Assembly (NCBI GenBank): GCA_028699735.1
Contig: JAQVUB010000008.1
Location: 1 to 18,277 of the forward strand
Source: Lentisphaeria bacterium
GTDB taxonomy: Bacteria; Verrucomicrobiota; Lentisphaeria; Oligosphaerales; Oligosphaeraceae
Reading direction: 5' to 3'
Length of the DNA stretch: 18,277 nt
The first letter of the stretch is position 1; each line of letters starts with the position of its first letter. Both the position numbers and the translations under genes were made by a program. The notes below the pieces were generated by a model that was not told the DNA's origin, searched no databases, and was given only the letters and a program-made list of their open reading frames with translations. Shown here one piece after another: positions 1 to 8,800 of the stretch.

Positions 1-164
1 TCACCGTAGATTCGTTCGTCTACCAGACGACCCGTAACCCCGAGGAAATCCGCGAAGTCTTCAAGCTCCGAAAACAACTCGAACAGGACTGGTGGAAAAA
101 AATGCCGGATTACAGAGCCTATCTCGACTCCCTCAGCAAAATCACCTACAGAAAACTCTGGTAA
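1..164 (+). CDS. C-terminal end of an unidentified protein (5' partial)
   Basis: An open frame enters from the left edge (first full codon at base 3) and ends at TAA 162-164. It gives about 53 residues that finish in ITYRKLW. The visible part is hydrophilic and rich in charged and aromatic residues (RKQLEQDWWKKMPDYRAYL), probably helical, with no membrane segment. I do not recognise the family. It is on the plus strand and converges on the minus-strand cassette operon. The hairpin between them at 188-215 could serve both transcripts. Confidence is limited because the start lies outside the window; the uninterrupted frame and clean stop before a terminator-like hairpin are the only support. 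Confidence 0.5.
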   Translation, partial: TVDSFVYQTTRNPEEIREVFKLRKQLEQDWWKKMPDYRAYLDSLSKITYRKLW

Positions 165-171
165 TATGCGG

Positions 172-241
172 GAAAGGCACGAAAAAACTTGGGGTGGACT
201 GGCGTCCACCCCAAGCCTTTTCGTGTCTTTCGTTGTTCAAA
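172..241. repeat. Dispersed intergenic repeat copy with embedded hairpin
   Basis: GAAAGGCACGAAAA at the left is mirrored by TTTTCGTGTCTTTC at the right, enclosing a perfect 12-bp stem (188-199 with 204-215). It is followed by CGTTGTTCAAAA, the tail that also ends copies near 5840, 11470 and 15418. The whole block is therefore one long imperfect palindrome. Related copies lie at about 5806-5842, 11439-11479, 12103-12180, 15228-15275 and 15390-15420. Confidence 0.7.
182..215 (-). terminator. Intrinsic terminator of the downstream cassette operon
   Basis: On the minus strand the order is CTTGGGGTGGAC, a 4-nt loop GCCA, GTCCACCCCAAG, then TTTTTT. This is a perfect 12-bp GC-rich stem followed at once by six T. 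It lies about 90 bp past the stop of the large secreted protein at 308. Read on the plus strand the stem is followed by CCTTTTCG, so it may also stop the gene ending at 164, but less well. Confidence 0.8.
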
Positions 242-307
242 ACGCATCCCTCGCTGAGCAGTTTTCCTTGACCCATTACGAAATCCACGGCCCGAAAAGC
301 TGCACAA

Positions 308-3300
308 TCATAACCCGCTAATTTCAACCAGCATGAAATCATACTGCGGTATCGCCAGATTTTGCAGATCAACCTTTTGCGAGGTTTCAATATTGATGGC
401 TGGTGAATCTGCAGGCAAGCCCAGCGCAGACCAGTCAATCTGCAGTTTTGATGCTTCTTCTCCTTTGAGATTGGCAACGATCGCCAGAACTTTTCCAGGC
501 CGGCGATAGGATGACACCAGGGTATCCGCCCGGTTGCTGGTCAAGGCCGCATCTTTTTCCCAATAGGGGATAAAGCGGGCATCCTCCTGCCAGCAGCCAA
601 AATCGCTCATCAGCTGATAGATATGAAAGATGAGCTTGCGGTCGATATCAGAATTTATCCGGTCTTTGATCTTAACCGCATTTGGCAAGGTCAGAGCCAG
701 ATGCGAGCGGCTCAGCCTGGTGAATTTTTCCTTCCAGTCTTTCCAGGGCGTCGTTTGTCGCAGAATGCCGCCCAGAGCAAGCGATTCCGCTCCAATTTTT
801 TTCCCCAGGCTGATGGCCTGTATCTGATCCAGAGAATAGCGTTCCGGTAATGGGGTTTCTCCGAAATTCGCTTCCCAGCCAAGCTGGCAAGTGGCCAGCG
901 AGAAACACGGCACCAGCAGTGCGTTGGTCATATGAACTTCCAGGAAGCGGGGGAAGCGTTTGAACTGGTGCTGCATGACGGCGATTCGTTTGACCAGTTC
1001 ACGCAACGACAAAATACCGATCTCAGAATGCACTTCCCCCTCCTCGTCGATGCGGGCCACCGTATCCGAATTGGGTTCCGGCATCAGAAACACATCGTCG
1101 AGATAAATACCATGCATGCCATTTTTCAATTCCTGATAATAGCCATAGATCAGATAATCCATATTGGAAGGCACCGGATAGGTACGCAAAGCACCAAAGT
1201 ATCCCTGCGGTGACACATTCCACCATTCCGACTTGAAGTATTCTGTCGCTTCATCCATGACATAGGCCAGACGCGGATCAGAATATTTCGTCGGAATCGA
1301 GGCTTTTCTTCCGGCATGATCCAAGGTCAGCACACGGAAATTTTCCCGCACCTGCTGCAGATGATCCGGATGGTTCCCGGGATTGGGAACGCGTTTGAGA
1401 TCATCGTACATGGCAGCACCATATTGGTCAAACCATGGCTTCATCAGTGCTTTAGAATCCTCCGGGTGAACCCCGTCACGAATGGCTGCAACCACTTCCC
1501 GGAAAAGAGAGTAGTCTTCATTGTAAGGCACTTTCGACCAGTTGTACGGAAAGCCCAGCAAATGCCCCGAAGCGGTCATGACATTGCCCAGCCCCTTGAC
1601 TCCTTCACCACGCGGGTCATGGGTTAAACCGCGCAATTGGGGATTCACCATTTTGACCGGTGTGGCCTGCATGCCAAACTCGATAGACGCATGATCCTTC
1701 AACTGCACTGGGCGATTGATCAGATCCACTTCCAGTAAAACCGTATCCCCGCGACGAATTATACGCATAGCATTTATCTTGCGATCCAGCTTGTATCCAT
1801 AACTGGAATCCAAAAACCAGCAGAACCCACGCTCAATACCGCCCAGCCAGATGTACGGAACAAGCTGGGAATGCATGCTTTCCTGACCAAACGGCGCACT
1901 CCGGATCAATTCCGAACCATTCCAAAGCTCGCCTTCCCCGGACGGCAGCGAACCGGTCGGATTCGTGCGTATCGTATTGGATATAACATGAAAAAAGGGA
2001 ACTTGCGAATTTTTCAGCGGAATTTCCAGTTTCATGTGAGAGATCGTCCGGCCGGCGATTTTATCAAAAGAGAGCTTGCTCCAGGTGAAACCATCATATT
2101 CGCAGAGATGCTCACTTTTCAAAACAAGACCATCCTCTGAAGTAATCTCGCTGTTGTAGCGAACCAGGTATCCGTCGTCTTCAACGGTCGCCTTGCTGAC
2201 CTTTCCGGGATTCCATCTGAGCTCGCGCCCGTTTTCAACGATTACCAGACGCATCGGCGCAGCCAGAATTTCTTCTCCTTTAGCCAGCAGAGAATCCCAT
2301 AAGCCAAAGGGATTCACCTTATAAGAATTCATCAGCCCGGTAATGGTATTTTCCTCCGTTTTCAATGCCTTGAAAGGCGGCAGAATAATTCGCTCTTTCC
2401 CAAACTGGTTGCCTTCCCAGGCAAAGGTGCGTTTCTCCAAAGTACACACAGACGAGAAATCAAGCTTGTTCCCATCCTGGGCAGTAACTGTAACGGACAG
2501 GTCATATTTTCCGGTAATATCAGGCACAGGGATCAGTGTCCGGTAATAGCGCTCCTGCCGTTCGACCTGCTGCTGTTTCCCCCCGCCCACCGAAATCAGT
2601 ACCTGCGATGGATTGAAGGTGGAACGGAAGCTCAGGCGAACCGCCACTCGATTATACCCAGGATAATACCAGCACGCACCAGAACCAATTCCTTGCAAAT
2701 CAAAAGTGGCAGTGACGGGATGCCGCCCCATCGTGGCACCTTTTTTCCCGTGAATCAGGCGCCCGTAAAATTGTTTGCCGCTTTGCTGATCATAAAGCAC
2801 GCTCGAGAACCAGCGCGGACGGTTGTCGTCCGCGTCAAAATCCAATTCAAGATCCAAACTGCTGTTGGGGGGAACGACGACCTCTTTGAAAGCATCAATA
2901 TTCATCTGCTTCTCGACTTTTCCATCCACTTTCGGATAGAGATAGTGCCGCAGCATGGCGGCCATCACGCAGGCTCGATCCGTTGGATTGTCCGCAGTCA
3001 TGCGAACCGTCCAGGTGCCTTCTTCAAAATTTCCGATTTCGTTTTGATGCAGGACGGGTTCCGCTTTTTTATTCCAGTAGAGTTTGACCATATTGCTCTG
3101 GTCGGAATAGGATTTGGTGGCATTCATGGCAGAGGTACCGAGTCCAGACCAGTTGCGGGCGACATTGAGTTTCAGCAGTTTCTCCGGTTTGCCAATTTCC
3201 GCCAAGGGGATTGCCACTTCCAGATCCCACCAGCCGCTTTCAGCACGGGAACCCACCCGCATTCCCTGAATATTCCATTGCGGATTGCTGCCTTTCGGAC

Positions 3301-3772
3301 TGACGGAATTTTTCTGGTCAAACACCACGCCACCGCTGTTAAGAATAATCTGATGAACCGCATTTTCGTCGACATCAGGTACCAGCAACAGTTCAACCGA
3401 ATCATCATTATATACACGCCCGTCATGCTCCTTGGCATTCGTCGTCAGACCACCACCGGGATCATTGTTCAGCGCCGAAGTGCGTACCGCAATGTACAAA
3501 AACTGATCGTCACGACAAAAGTAGATAAAACCACGCTTCCCGGGAACTAAATTCGAGTCCGCCTGAACAAATCCGGCGGATTTCTGACTGCGCTTCCATT
3601 CCCCGCTTTCAATGCGCCCGTCAATAGCCGGCGCCAAAGCAGCATCCACCCAGGGAATAAACATCATATTGTTCCCGCGCCAGATTTTCAACAGCCGGTC
3701 TTCGGCGGAATTTTCCGCCAGCAGAGTTCCAAGCAACAGCGGGATAAGCAGCGTTATCAGTAAATTTTTCAT
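308..3772 (-). CDS. Secreted CBM9-domain / GH123-like (DUF6067-type) putative glycoside hydrolase, paralogue 1
   Basis: A 1154-residue exported protein, likely to act on a polysaccharide or glycoconjugate outside the cytoplasm. Residues 1-19 are a signal peptide (LLGTLLA, cut before E20). About 45-235 is a CBM9-like sugar-binding beta sandwich: AIDGRIESGEW, FLYIAVRTS, NDDSVELLLVP, WWDLEVAIPLAEIG, LNVARNW. About 450-710 is a beta-rich domain ending in EFGMQATPVK (698-707), a hallmark of GH123-like/DUF6067 proteins. About 800-1070 is a barrel-like region with IYLDDVFLMP (D892, D893 candidate acidic residues), HMTNA (947-951) and GWE (965-967). About 1083-1154 is a small beta domain. The start is set by AGGAG 6 nt upstream of ATG 3772. 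It is third in the cassette, 30 bp after a pseudopilin gene, and aligns nearly end to end with the protein at 5853-9308. Substrate and activity are not shown; GH assignment is by motif memory. Confidence 0.85.
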   Translation of the reverse strand: MKNLLITLLIPLLLGTLLAENSAEDRLLKIWRGNNMMFIPWVDAALAPAIDGRIESGEWKRSQKSAGFVQADSNLVPGKRGFIYFCRDDQFLYIAVRTSALNNDPGGGLTTNAKEHDGRVYNDDSVELLLVPDVDENAVHQIILNSGGVVFDQKNSVSPKGSNPQWNIQGMRVGSRAESGWWDLEVAIPLAEIGKPEKLLKLNVARNWSGLGTSAMNATKSYSDQSNMVKLYWNKKAEPVLHQNEIGNFEEGTWTVRMTADNPTDRACVMAAMLRHYLYPKVDGKVEKQMNIDAFKEVVVPPNSSLDLELDFDADDNRPRWFSSVLYDQQSGKQFYGRLIHGKKGATMGRHPVTATFDLQGIGSGACWYYPGYNRVAVRLSFRSTFNPSQVLISVGGGKQQQVERQERYYRTLIPVPDITGKYDLSVTVTAQDGNKLDFSSVCTLEKRTFAWEGNQFGKERIILPPFKALKTEENTITGLMNSYKVNPFGLWDSLLAKGEEILAAPMRLVIVENGRELRWNPGKVSKATVEDDGYLVRYNSEITSEDGLVLKSEHLCEYDGFTWSKLSFDKIAGRTISHMKLEIPLKNSQVPFFHVISNTIRTNPTGSLPSGEGELWNGSELIRSAPFGQESMHSQLVPYIWLGGIERGFCWFLDSSYGYKLDRKINAMRIIRRGDTVLLEVDLINRPVQLKDHASIEFGMQATPVKMVNPQLRGLTHDPRGEGVKGLGNVMTASGHLLGFPYNWSKVPYNEDYSLFREVVAAIRDGVHPEDSKALMKPWFDQYGAAMYDDLKRVPNPGNHPDHLQQVRENFRVLTLDHAGRKASIPTKYSDPRLAYVMDEATEYFKSEWWNVSPQGYFGALRTYPVPSNMDYLIYGYYQELKNGMHGIYLDDVFLMPEPNSDTVARIDEEGEVHSEIGILSLRELVKRIAVMQHQFKRFPRFLEVHMTNALLVPCFSLATCQLGWEANFGETPLPERYSLDQIQAISLGKKIGAESLALGGILRQTTPWKDWKEKFTRLSRSHLALTLPNAVKIKDRINSDIDRKLIFHIYQLMSDFGCWQEDARFIPYWEKDAALTSNRADTLVSSYRRPGKVLAIVANLKGEEASKLQIDWSALGLPADSPAINIETSQKVDLQNLAIPQYDFMLVEISGL

Positions 3773-3802
3773 TTTTTCTCCTGGATTTCCTGAACAGGAT
3801 GA

Positions 3803-4495
3803 TTAATTGAGATCGAAGAATTCGGTGATGGGGCTCTTGGTAGTACTGCCCCAGTTGAAGTGATTCACCGCTGTCGTTGCACTTACATTCACAACATGCC
3901 CATCGGCTGCTCCTATACTGGCCTTAAGTCCATGCCTGAAATGCAGTTTTCTCCCGGCATCATAGTTGACTGTGCCGCCACGCCCGCGCCAGTACAGATA
4001 ATAAGTCTGCGCCCGGGTGCCAGTGGAAGAATTGTGCACGGAATCCGCAACAAAGGCGTATTGGCTGGGCGGAATCAGTTCAAGGCTTTTATAAAGATTG
4101 ATATCAGCGCTGTAGGAGACCCGGTCAAGACGCCCGCCGCCTGCATCCCGCATCATCGCATAAAACTGATCAAAGGAATCCAGCTTACTGGAATCGGTCA
4201 CAGGCAACCCCTTGCAACGAAGCGTCCGGGCAGCATACTTCGCAAAATAGCCATGATTCAGCATATGCACCCCCCAGCTCTTCTGAACAGTGCTGTAGTA
4301 GAGGGGAATGAATCCATCGTAATCATCAGCATATATATGAAAAGCTTTGACCACCTGACCTATATTGCTTGTGCAAGTGATCGCCTGCGCCTTCTCACGT
4401 GCCTTACTCAAGGCCGGCAGTAACATCGAAGCCAAGATGGCTATAATTGCTATCACGACTAAAAGCTCGATCAATGTGAATTCTTTCTTTCTCAT
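3803..4495 (-). CDS. Prepilin-type N-terminal methylation / H-X9-DG pseudopilin, cassette 1
   Basis: A 230-residue type II secretion/type IV pilus-like pseudopilin. The leader MRKKE is followed by F6-TLIELLVVIAIIAILASML, the class III signal that prepilin peptidase cuts before F6, with conserved E at mature position 5. The residue before the cut is E rather than the classical G. A hydrophobic helix is followed by LPALSKAREKA. Cys41 and Cys94 may form a disulphide. The tail holds HGLKASIGAADG: H188, nine residues, then D198-G199, the H-X9-DG signature of the large pseudopilin families of Lentisphaerae and Planctomycetes. An ATG three codons upstream (4504) is also open, but AAGGA sits only 2 nt from it and 11 nt from the chosen ATG. 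It lies between a LacI gene and a secreted hydrolase-like gene, which suggests a role tied to export or surface display of that protein. Confidence 0.88.
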   Translation of the reverse strand: MRKKEFTLIELLVVIAIIAILASMLLPALSKAREKAQAITCTSNIGQVVKAFHIYADDYDGFIPLYYSTVQKSWGVHMLNHGYFAKYAARTLRCKGLPVTDSSKLDSFDQFYAMMRDAGGGRLDRVSYSADINLYKSLELIPPSQYAFVADSVHNSSTGTRAQTYYLYWRGRGGTVNYDAGRKLHFRHGLKASIGAADGHVVNVSATTAVNHFNWGSTTKSPITEFFDLN

Positions 4496-4590
4496 GTTTC
4501 TCATCTTCCTTCTATATTATTAAACACACAATTAAATGCTCTGTATTGCCAACCCGATGTACCTAAAAAAAGAAAAAACAGAAACCAGTT

Positions 4591-5679
4591 CTACTCCTCC
4601 GTAAGGAGGCTGTATTGGTCCTGTAAAGTCTCCGGTGCTTGCTCAAGGTATTGATAGGCCGACTCGACAGAAGTAAAATTGCCTTCCCAAAAAATGCATT
4701 TAAGGGGTCGTTCAGGGCAGCCACAGCTCCTGCCTGGATTCAATTTCGGCTTGACCAGTATGGGCTTTTGCAGCTTTTCATGATTGCCCGTTACAATTTT
4801 TTCAATCATGTGCTTCACCGCCAATTCGGCCAATTCCTGTACCGGATAAATGACGGAAGTCAATGTGGGATTCATGTATTCATTATACACATGTCCGCCA
4901 AAACCAATCACCGCAAAATCATCCGGAGCACGGTAACCATGCTGGCGCAGAAACGTCAGCAGTCGCCAGGCAATGTGATCATAGGCACAGAAAATGCCAG
5001 TAAAACCATCCTTGATCGCGGCTAAAACCTGACTGTTTCCATCCGGATTGCGAAACAAACAAAGATTCCTGACTTCCGCTTTGCCCTGCAAAGTCTCCTG
5101 CAGACTGGCATACTTCCAACGGCCATTGGTGATCTCCTGAAGACTATTCACAATCAGTACCTTACGATGCCCATGCCGCAACAAATGACGCGCAACCAAA
5201 AGGCCCGTTTCTTCGTAATCAATGTCAACATCACAGCCGTCATAGCCCAGCTGCAAAACTGGTACCCCTACCCGCCCACGATCATAGGAAGGCTTATAGG
5301 AACTGATGATCCCTTCCGCACCTCGAGATATCAACTCCGGGAAATTCGACCCATCCTGATTGGAATCCTGCACAACCTGCAACAACTCGTACCCGCTGGC
5401 ACGGATCTTCTCTGCTATCAAACGGTTGATCGCCCCGATGATCCCATGCCAGCTCGATACCAACCCTATCGTATAGGTACGATGACCAGCTAAACTTAAG
5501 GCAGATACATTGCTCTTATAACCCAACTCCTCAGCCAAACGAAGTATCTCCGCATGCTTCACAGCACAGACCTTGCTATTGCCACGACCCGTCAATACCG
5601 AAGATACCGCTTGACGGCTTACACCCGCTAGACGGGCGATGTCACTGCTCGTTATCACCGATCGAACTGGTCTCATCAT
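4591..5679 (-). CDS. LacI-family transcriptional regulator, cassette 1
   Basis: A 362-residue cytoplasmic DNA-binding regulator. The N-terminal helix-turn-helix is DIARLAGVSRQAVSSVLTGR (13-32). A hinge follows (NVSALSLAGHRT). From YTIGLVSSW (69) onward is a periplasmic-binding-protein-like sugar sensor with typical blocks LLVARHLLRHGHRKVLIVN, FTGIFCAYDHIA and PDDFAVIGFGG. The expected ligand is a sugar released by the neighbouring hydrolase-like protein (inference). The gene starts with two ATG codons; GAGG lies 4 nt from the first and 7 nt from the second (5676), so the second may be used. It is about 20-25 residues longer than a usual LacI member, with a Cys-rich tail (SCGCPERPLKC) of unknown role. 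The hinge is less canonical than in the regulator at 10033. A promoter and palindrome upstream (5717-5749) suggest autoregulation. The gap to the pseudopilin start is 95 bp. Confidence 0.9.
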   Translation of the reverse strand: MMRPVRSVITSSDIARLAGVSRQAVSSVLTGRGNSKVCAVKHAEILRLAEELGYKSNVSALSLAGHRTYTIGLVSSWHGIIGAINRLIAEKIRASGYELLQVVQDSNQDGSNFPELISRGAEGIISSYKPSYDRGRVGVPVLQLGYDGCDVDIDYEETGLLVARHLLRHGHRKVLIVNSLQEITNGRWKYASLQETLQGKAEVRNLCLFRNPDGNSQVLAAIKDGFTGIFCAYDHIAWRLLTFLRQHGYRAPDDFAVIGFGGHVYNEYMNPTLTSVIYPVQELAELAVKHMIEKIVTGNHEKLQKPILVKPKLNPGRSCGCPERPLKCIFWEGNFTSVESAYQYLEQAPETLQDQYSLLTEE

Positions 5680-5716
5680 GATACCTCATTCATTATTAGA
5701 TAGCACGCGCAATTAA

Positions 5717-5745
5717 ACTATAATTCCCTTTTTGTATTTTGCAAA
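5717..5745 (-). promoter_or_regulatory. Sigma70-like promoter of the cassette-1 regulator
   Basis: On the minus strand TTTGCA (5745-5740) and TATAGT (5722-5717) are separated by exactly 17 nt, about 38 nt before the first ATG of the LacI gene. The -35 box lies inside the 16-bp palindrome, so a repressor bound there would block RNA polymerase. The prediction is by eye. Confidence 0.55.
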
Positions 5746-5749
5746 ATAC
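5734..5749. promoter_or_regulatory. Perfect 16-bp palindrome, candidate LacI operator 1
   Basis: GTATTTTGCAAAATAC is perfectly self-complementary. It lies 55 bp upstream of a LacI-family gene and overlaps that gene's likely -35 box. LacI-family operators are usually 14-20 bp palindromes, most often with central CG; here the centre is GC. It is too AT-rich, and without a following T-tract, to be a good terminator for the gene ending at 5853. Confidence 0.55.
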
Positions 5750-5805
5750 GGGATAAAATTTCCCTTTCCCTTTTATTCTGTTTGCAGTCATTGTTTTGAT
5801 GCTTA

Positions 5806-5842
5806 AGTTTTTGTGTTTTTTGTGTTTTTTCGTTGTTAAAGC
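5806..5842 (+). repeat. Dispersed intergenic repeat copy, degenerate
   Basis: TTTTTGTGTTTTTTGTGTTTTTTCGTTGTTAAAGC (given here in pieces: TTTTTGTG, TTTTTTGTG, TTTTTTCGTTGTTAAAGC) matches the tail of the copies at 222-241 and 11455-11479 after C-to-T decay. It lies just past the stop of the secreted protein at 5853. No good terminator hairpin is visible in the 173-bp gap. Confidence 0.55.
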
Positions 5843-5852
5843 TATGCTGTTC

Positions 5853-8800
5853 TTAGGGTTTTCCGATCTGGATGATTTTGAAATCGTATTTGGCAAGGGT
5901 AAGTTCCGCCGGGTTCACTGTCTGCATACTTTCCAGATCAAGAATTGGAGTATCCCGGGGCAGCTCCAGTTTCTGCTGGTTTATGGCAACGGAGAAAGCG
6001 GTTTTCTCGCCGGTATTGCCCAGAATCAGCAGAATTTTCCCTGGCCTGTGATAACTAGCCATGAGGACATTCGGGGAAGAACAGCTGATGTCCGGATTCT
6101 TTTCCCAGCAGGGAACAAAGCGGCAATCCTCTTCCCAAAAACCAAAACGGCTCATGATTTCGTAAACTGGAGCGACTGTCGGCCAGTCAATGTCATTGGG
6201 CGACAAACGGTTTTTCCCTTTGATACCATAGGGCAAAGACAGTGCCAGAAACGAGCGTGTGAGGACAGCTTTTTTTGCAGCCCAGTCCTTGTATGGCGTG
6301 TCTTCCTTAAGAATTCCGCCCAGGGCAATCGACTCGAGCCCCAGGCGCTCGCCGATCCCCTCGGCGAGAATTTCATCCGGCCGGTAGCGTTCCGGCAGGG
6401 GCGTTTCACCAAACATGCGTTCCCATGAAAGCTGTGCGGTGGCAAAGGAAAAACAGGGCACCAGTTGTGCATTGGTCATGTGGATTTGCAAATGCCTTGG
6501 ATAAAGCTGGTACTGATGTTGCAGAACAGCCAGGCGTTTGACCAATTCCCGCATCACCAGAATCCCTATCTGGCTGTGCAACTCGCCCTCATCATCAATC
6601 CGGGCAACCGTATCCGGATTACAGTTCGGCATCAAAAACATATCATCAAGGTAGACTCCGTGCAGACCATTTTTCATCTCTTCCGCATAGGCATACACCA
6701 TATAATCTAAATTGGAACGAACCGGATAACTCCGCCAGGCACCAAAATACCCGACATTGTCAATCCACCATTCGGATTTGAAATACTGCGCCGTTTCATC
6801 GGACTTATAGATCAGGCGGGGATCCGAATATTTGCTACCCAATGATTTCCTGCGCTCCCCAGGCCCATAATTGATTTGAATGAAATTCTTTCGCACTCTT
6901 TGGTAATGTTGTACCTGGTCAACATCGTTGCCGGATGGAATCGCCGCGATTCCGGCAAGGATGTTCTGATCATGACGGTTAATAAACTCCTGCAGCTTTG
7001 CGGAAATATCTTCGTTCAGCCCCTGCCGGCTCACTTCCGTCAGATAACGCACCATGCTGTAGTCTCCCCCAGCCGGAATTTTGCTCCAGCCGGAAGGATA
7101 GCCCAGCAAGCCCAAATAGATGCTCTGGATGTTGAGCATTCCGTCAATTCCCTCTCCGCTGGTATCGTAGCAAAGACGGCGACTTGCAAGGTCAACGGGT
7201 TTGACCGGTGTAGCCTGCATGCCGAAGGCAAAGGAATGTCCGTTTTCAAGCCGGACAGGGCGGTTGATAATATCAATTTCGACTCGAAGAATGCCTTCTT
7301 TGCGAATCAGCCGTACGGCGCTTTGATCCTTGGCCAGCTTATAGCCGAAGCTGCTGTCGGTAAACCAGGACAAGCCCTTCATCACCCCACCCAGCCACAG
7401 ATACGGCACCAGCTGCGGATGCATATTCCCTTTTGGGCGAGCCAGCATGCTGCCATCCCATATCTGCCCCTCGCCCTGGGGAATCGCTCCGCCTGGATTG
7501 CTGCGAATGGTGTTCGATACAATATGAAACAAAGGAACCTGCTCATCCTTTAAGGGAATCACCAGTGTGAGGCGGTCAATCTTGTTTTCGGGGACTTTGT
7601 CAAAACGGCAGTTCACCCAATAAAAACCATCATACTCATAGGTCAGTTGAAAATGCAATTCCAGACCACTACGAGTTGTCGAAACGGCTGCTGCCGAAGC
7701 CGAATGCCCGCCATGCAAAACTCGAAAATGCGGAGCCTCGCCGGAAAATTCCTCACCTTTCCCGTCCACAACCATCTGCCACGACATCGGCGCGGCCAGA
7801 AGCTCTGCACCATCGGCGACCAGCGAATCCCATAAGCCACCGGCGCTGACCCGATGACTGCGCAGCAGTACATCCACCTGGTTCGACTTTGCTGCAATAG
7901 GTGTGAAGGGCGGAATGATGACCGGTTCACAGCCCAGGCGGTTGTTCTCCCAGGGGAATTTTTTTTTGGTCAACGTGAGCAGGTTGGCAAACGATTTTTG
8001 CTTTCCCTGTTCATCGCGGATGCTGACCGACAGGGGATGGTCTCCTTCTTGAGAAGGTACCTCGAACAAGCCGCTGTAGTATCCCTTCTGTTTCTGCAGA
8101 ACAAGGGTCTCAGCACCGGCCGAAGCGGCAACTTCCCGAGGCTTGAGAGTACTGTTTAGATTGATCCTGACCGACACTTTGTTGAAAGAGGGATAGTACC
8201 AGCAAACCCCTGTGCCGAATCCACTCATTTCAAAGGTGCCGGTCGCGGGATGATTCCCGGTGAACACCTCACGCTGGGCACTGATCAGACGCCTGAAGTA
8301 CACCCGCCCGCTCTCCTGATCAATCAAGGCAACACTCAGCTTGCGTATATAAGAATCCGAAGTGTCATGGGACAATAGCAGCTTCGCGCTCTCCCCGGAA
8401 GCAAGTGCCTGCGTTGACAGCTTCTCCATCTCAATTTTTACCTGTGGCTTGCCATCCACTTTCGGCCAGCTGTATTTTCGCAGGCAGGCGGCAAGCATGA
8501 GAGGGCGGGAGGTCAGGTTGGCTGCCTCCAAATCCACCCGCCAGTTGCCCTCTTCCGGCGCCCCAAGATCATGCATCCGCAAAACAGGGCTGTTTGCCTC
8601 GCTGACAAGCGTCAGCATCCGGTTTTTATCCAGATGCGATGCCGCGGGAATCAGCGCCGTCGAACCAATACCATTCTGCCAGTTGCGGGCCACATTCAGA
8701 GAAAAAATACTGCCCCCAATGCCAAACTCTGACAACGGAATCTTGACTTCAATATCCCACCAGTTGCTCTCGGCTCTGCTCCCGATCTCGATGTGCTGAA

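Noticed and set aside
2693..3550. Plus-strand open frame of 285 codons
   Set aside because: It lies wholly antisense to the secreted protein at 308-3772, which has a signal peptide, ordered domains and a ribosome site. The antisense product has no recognisable domain.
3788..3799. TCCTG-AA-CAGGA palindrome between pseudopilin and secreted protein in cassette 1
   Set aside because: It is a 5-bp stem with a 2-nt loop just before a ribosome site, too small to call an operator or attenuator.
5796..7553. Plus-strand open frames of 210 and 225 codons
   Set aside because: They are antisense to the second secreted protein. Their products have no motif, and codon bias of the true gene explains the lack of stops.
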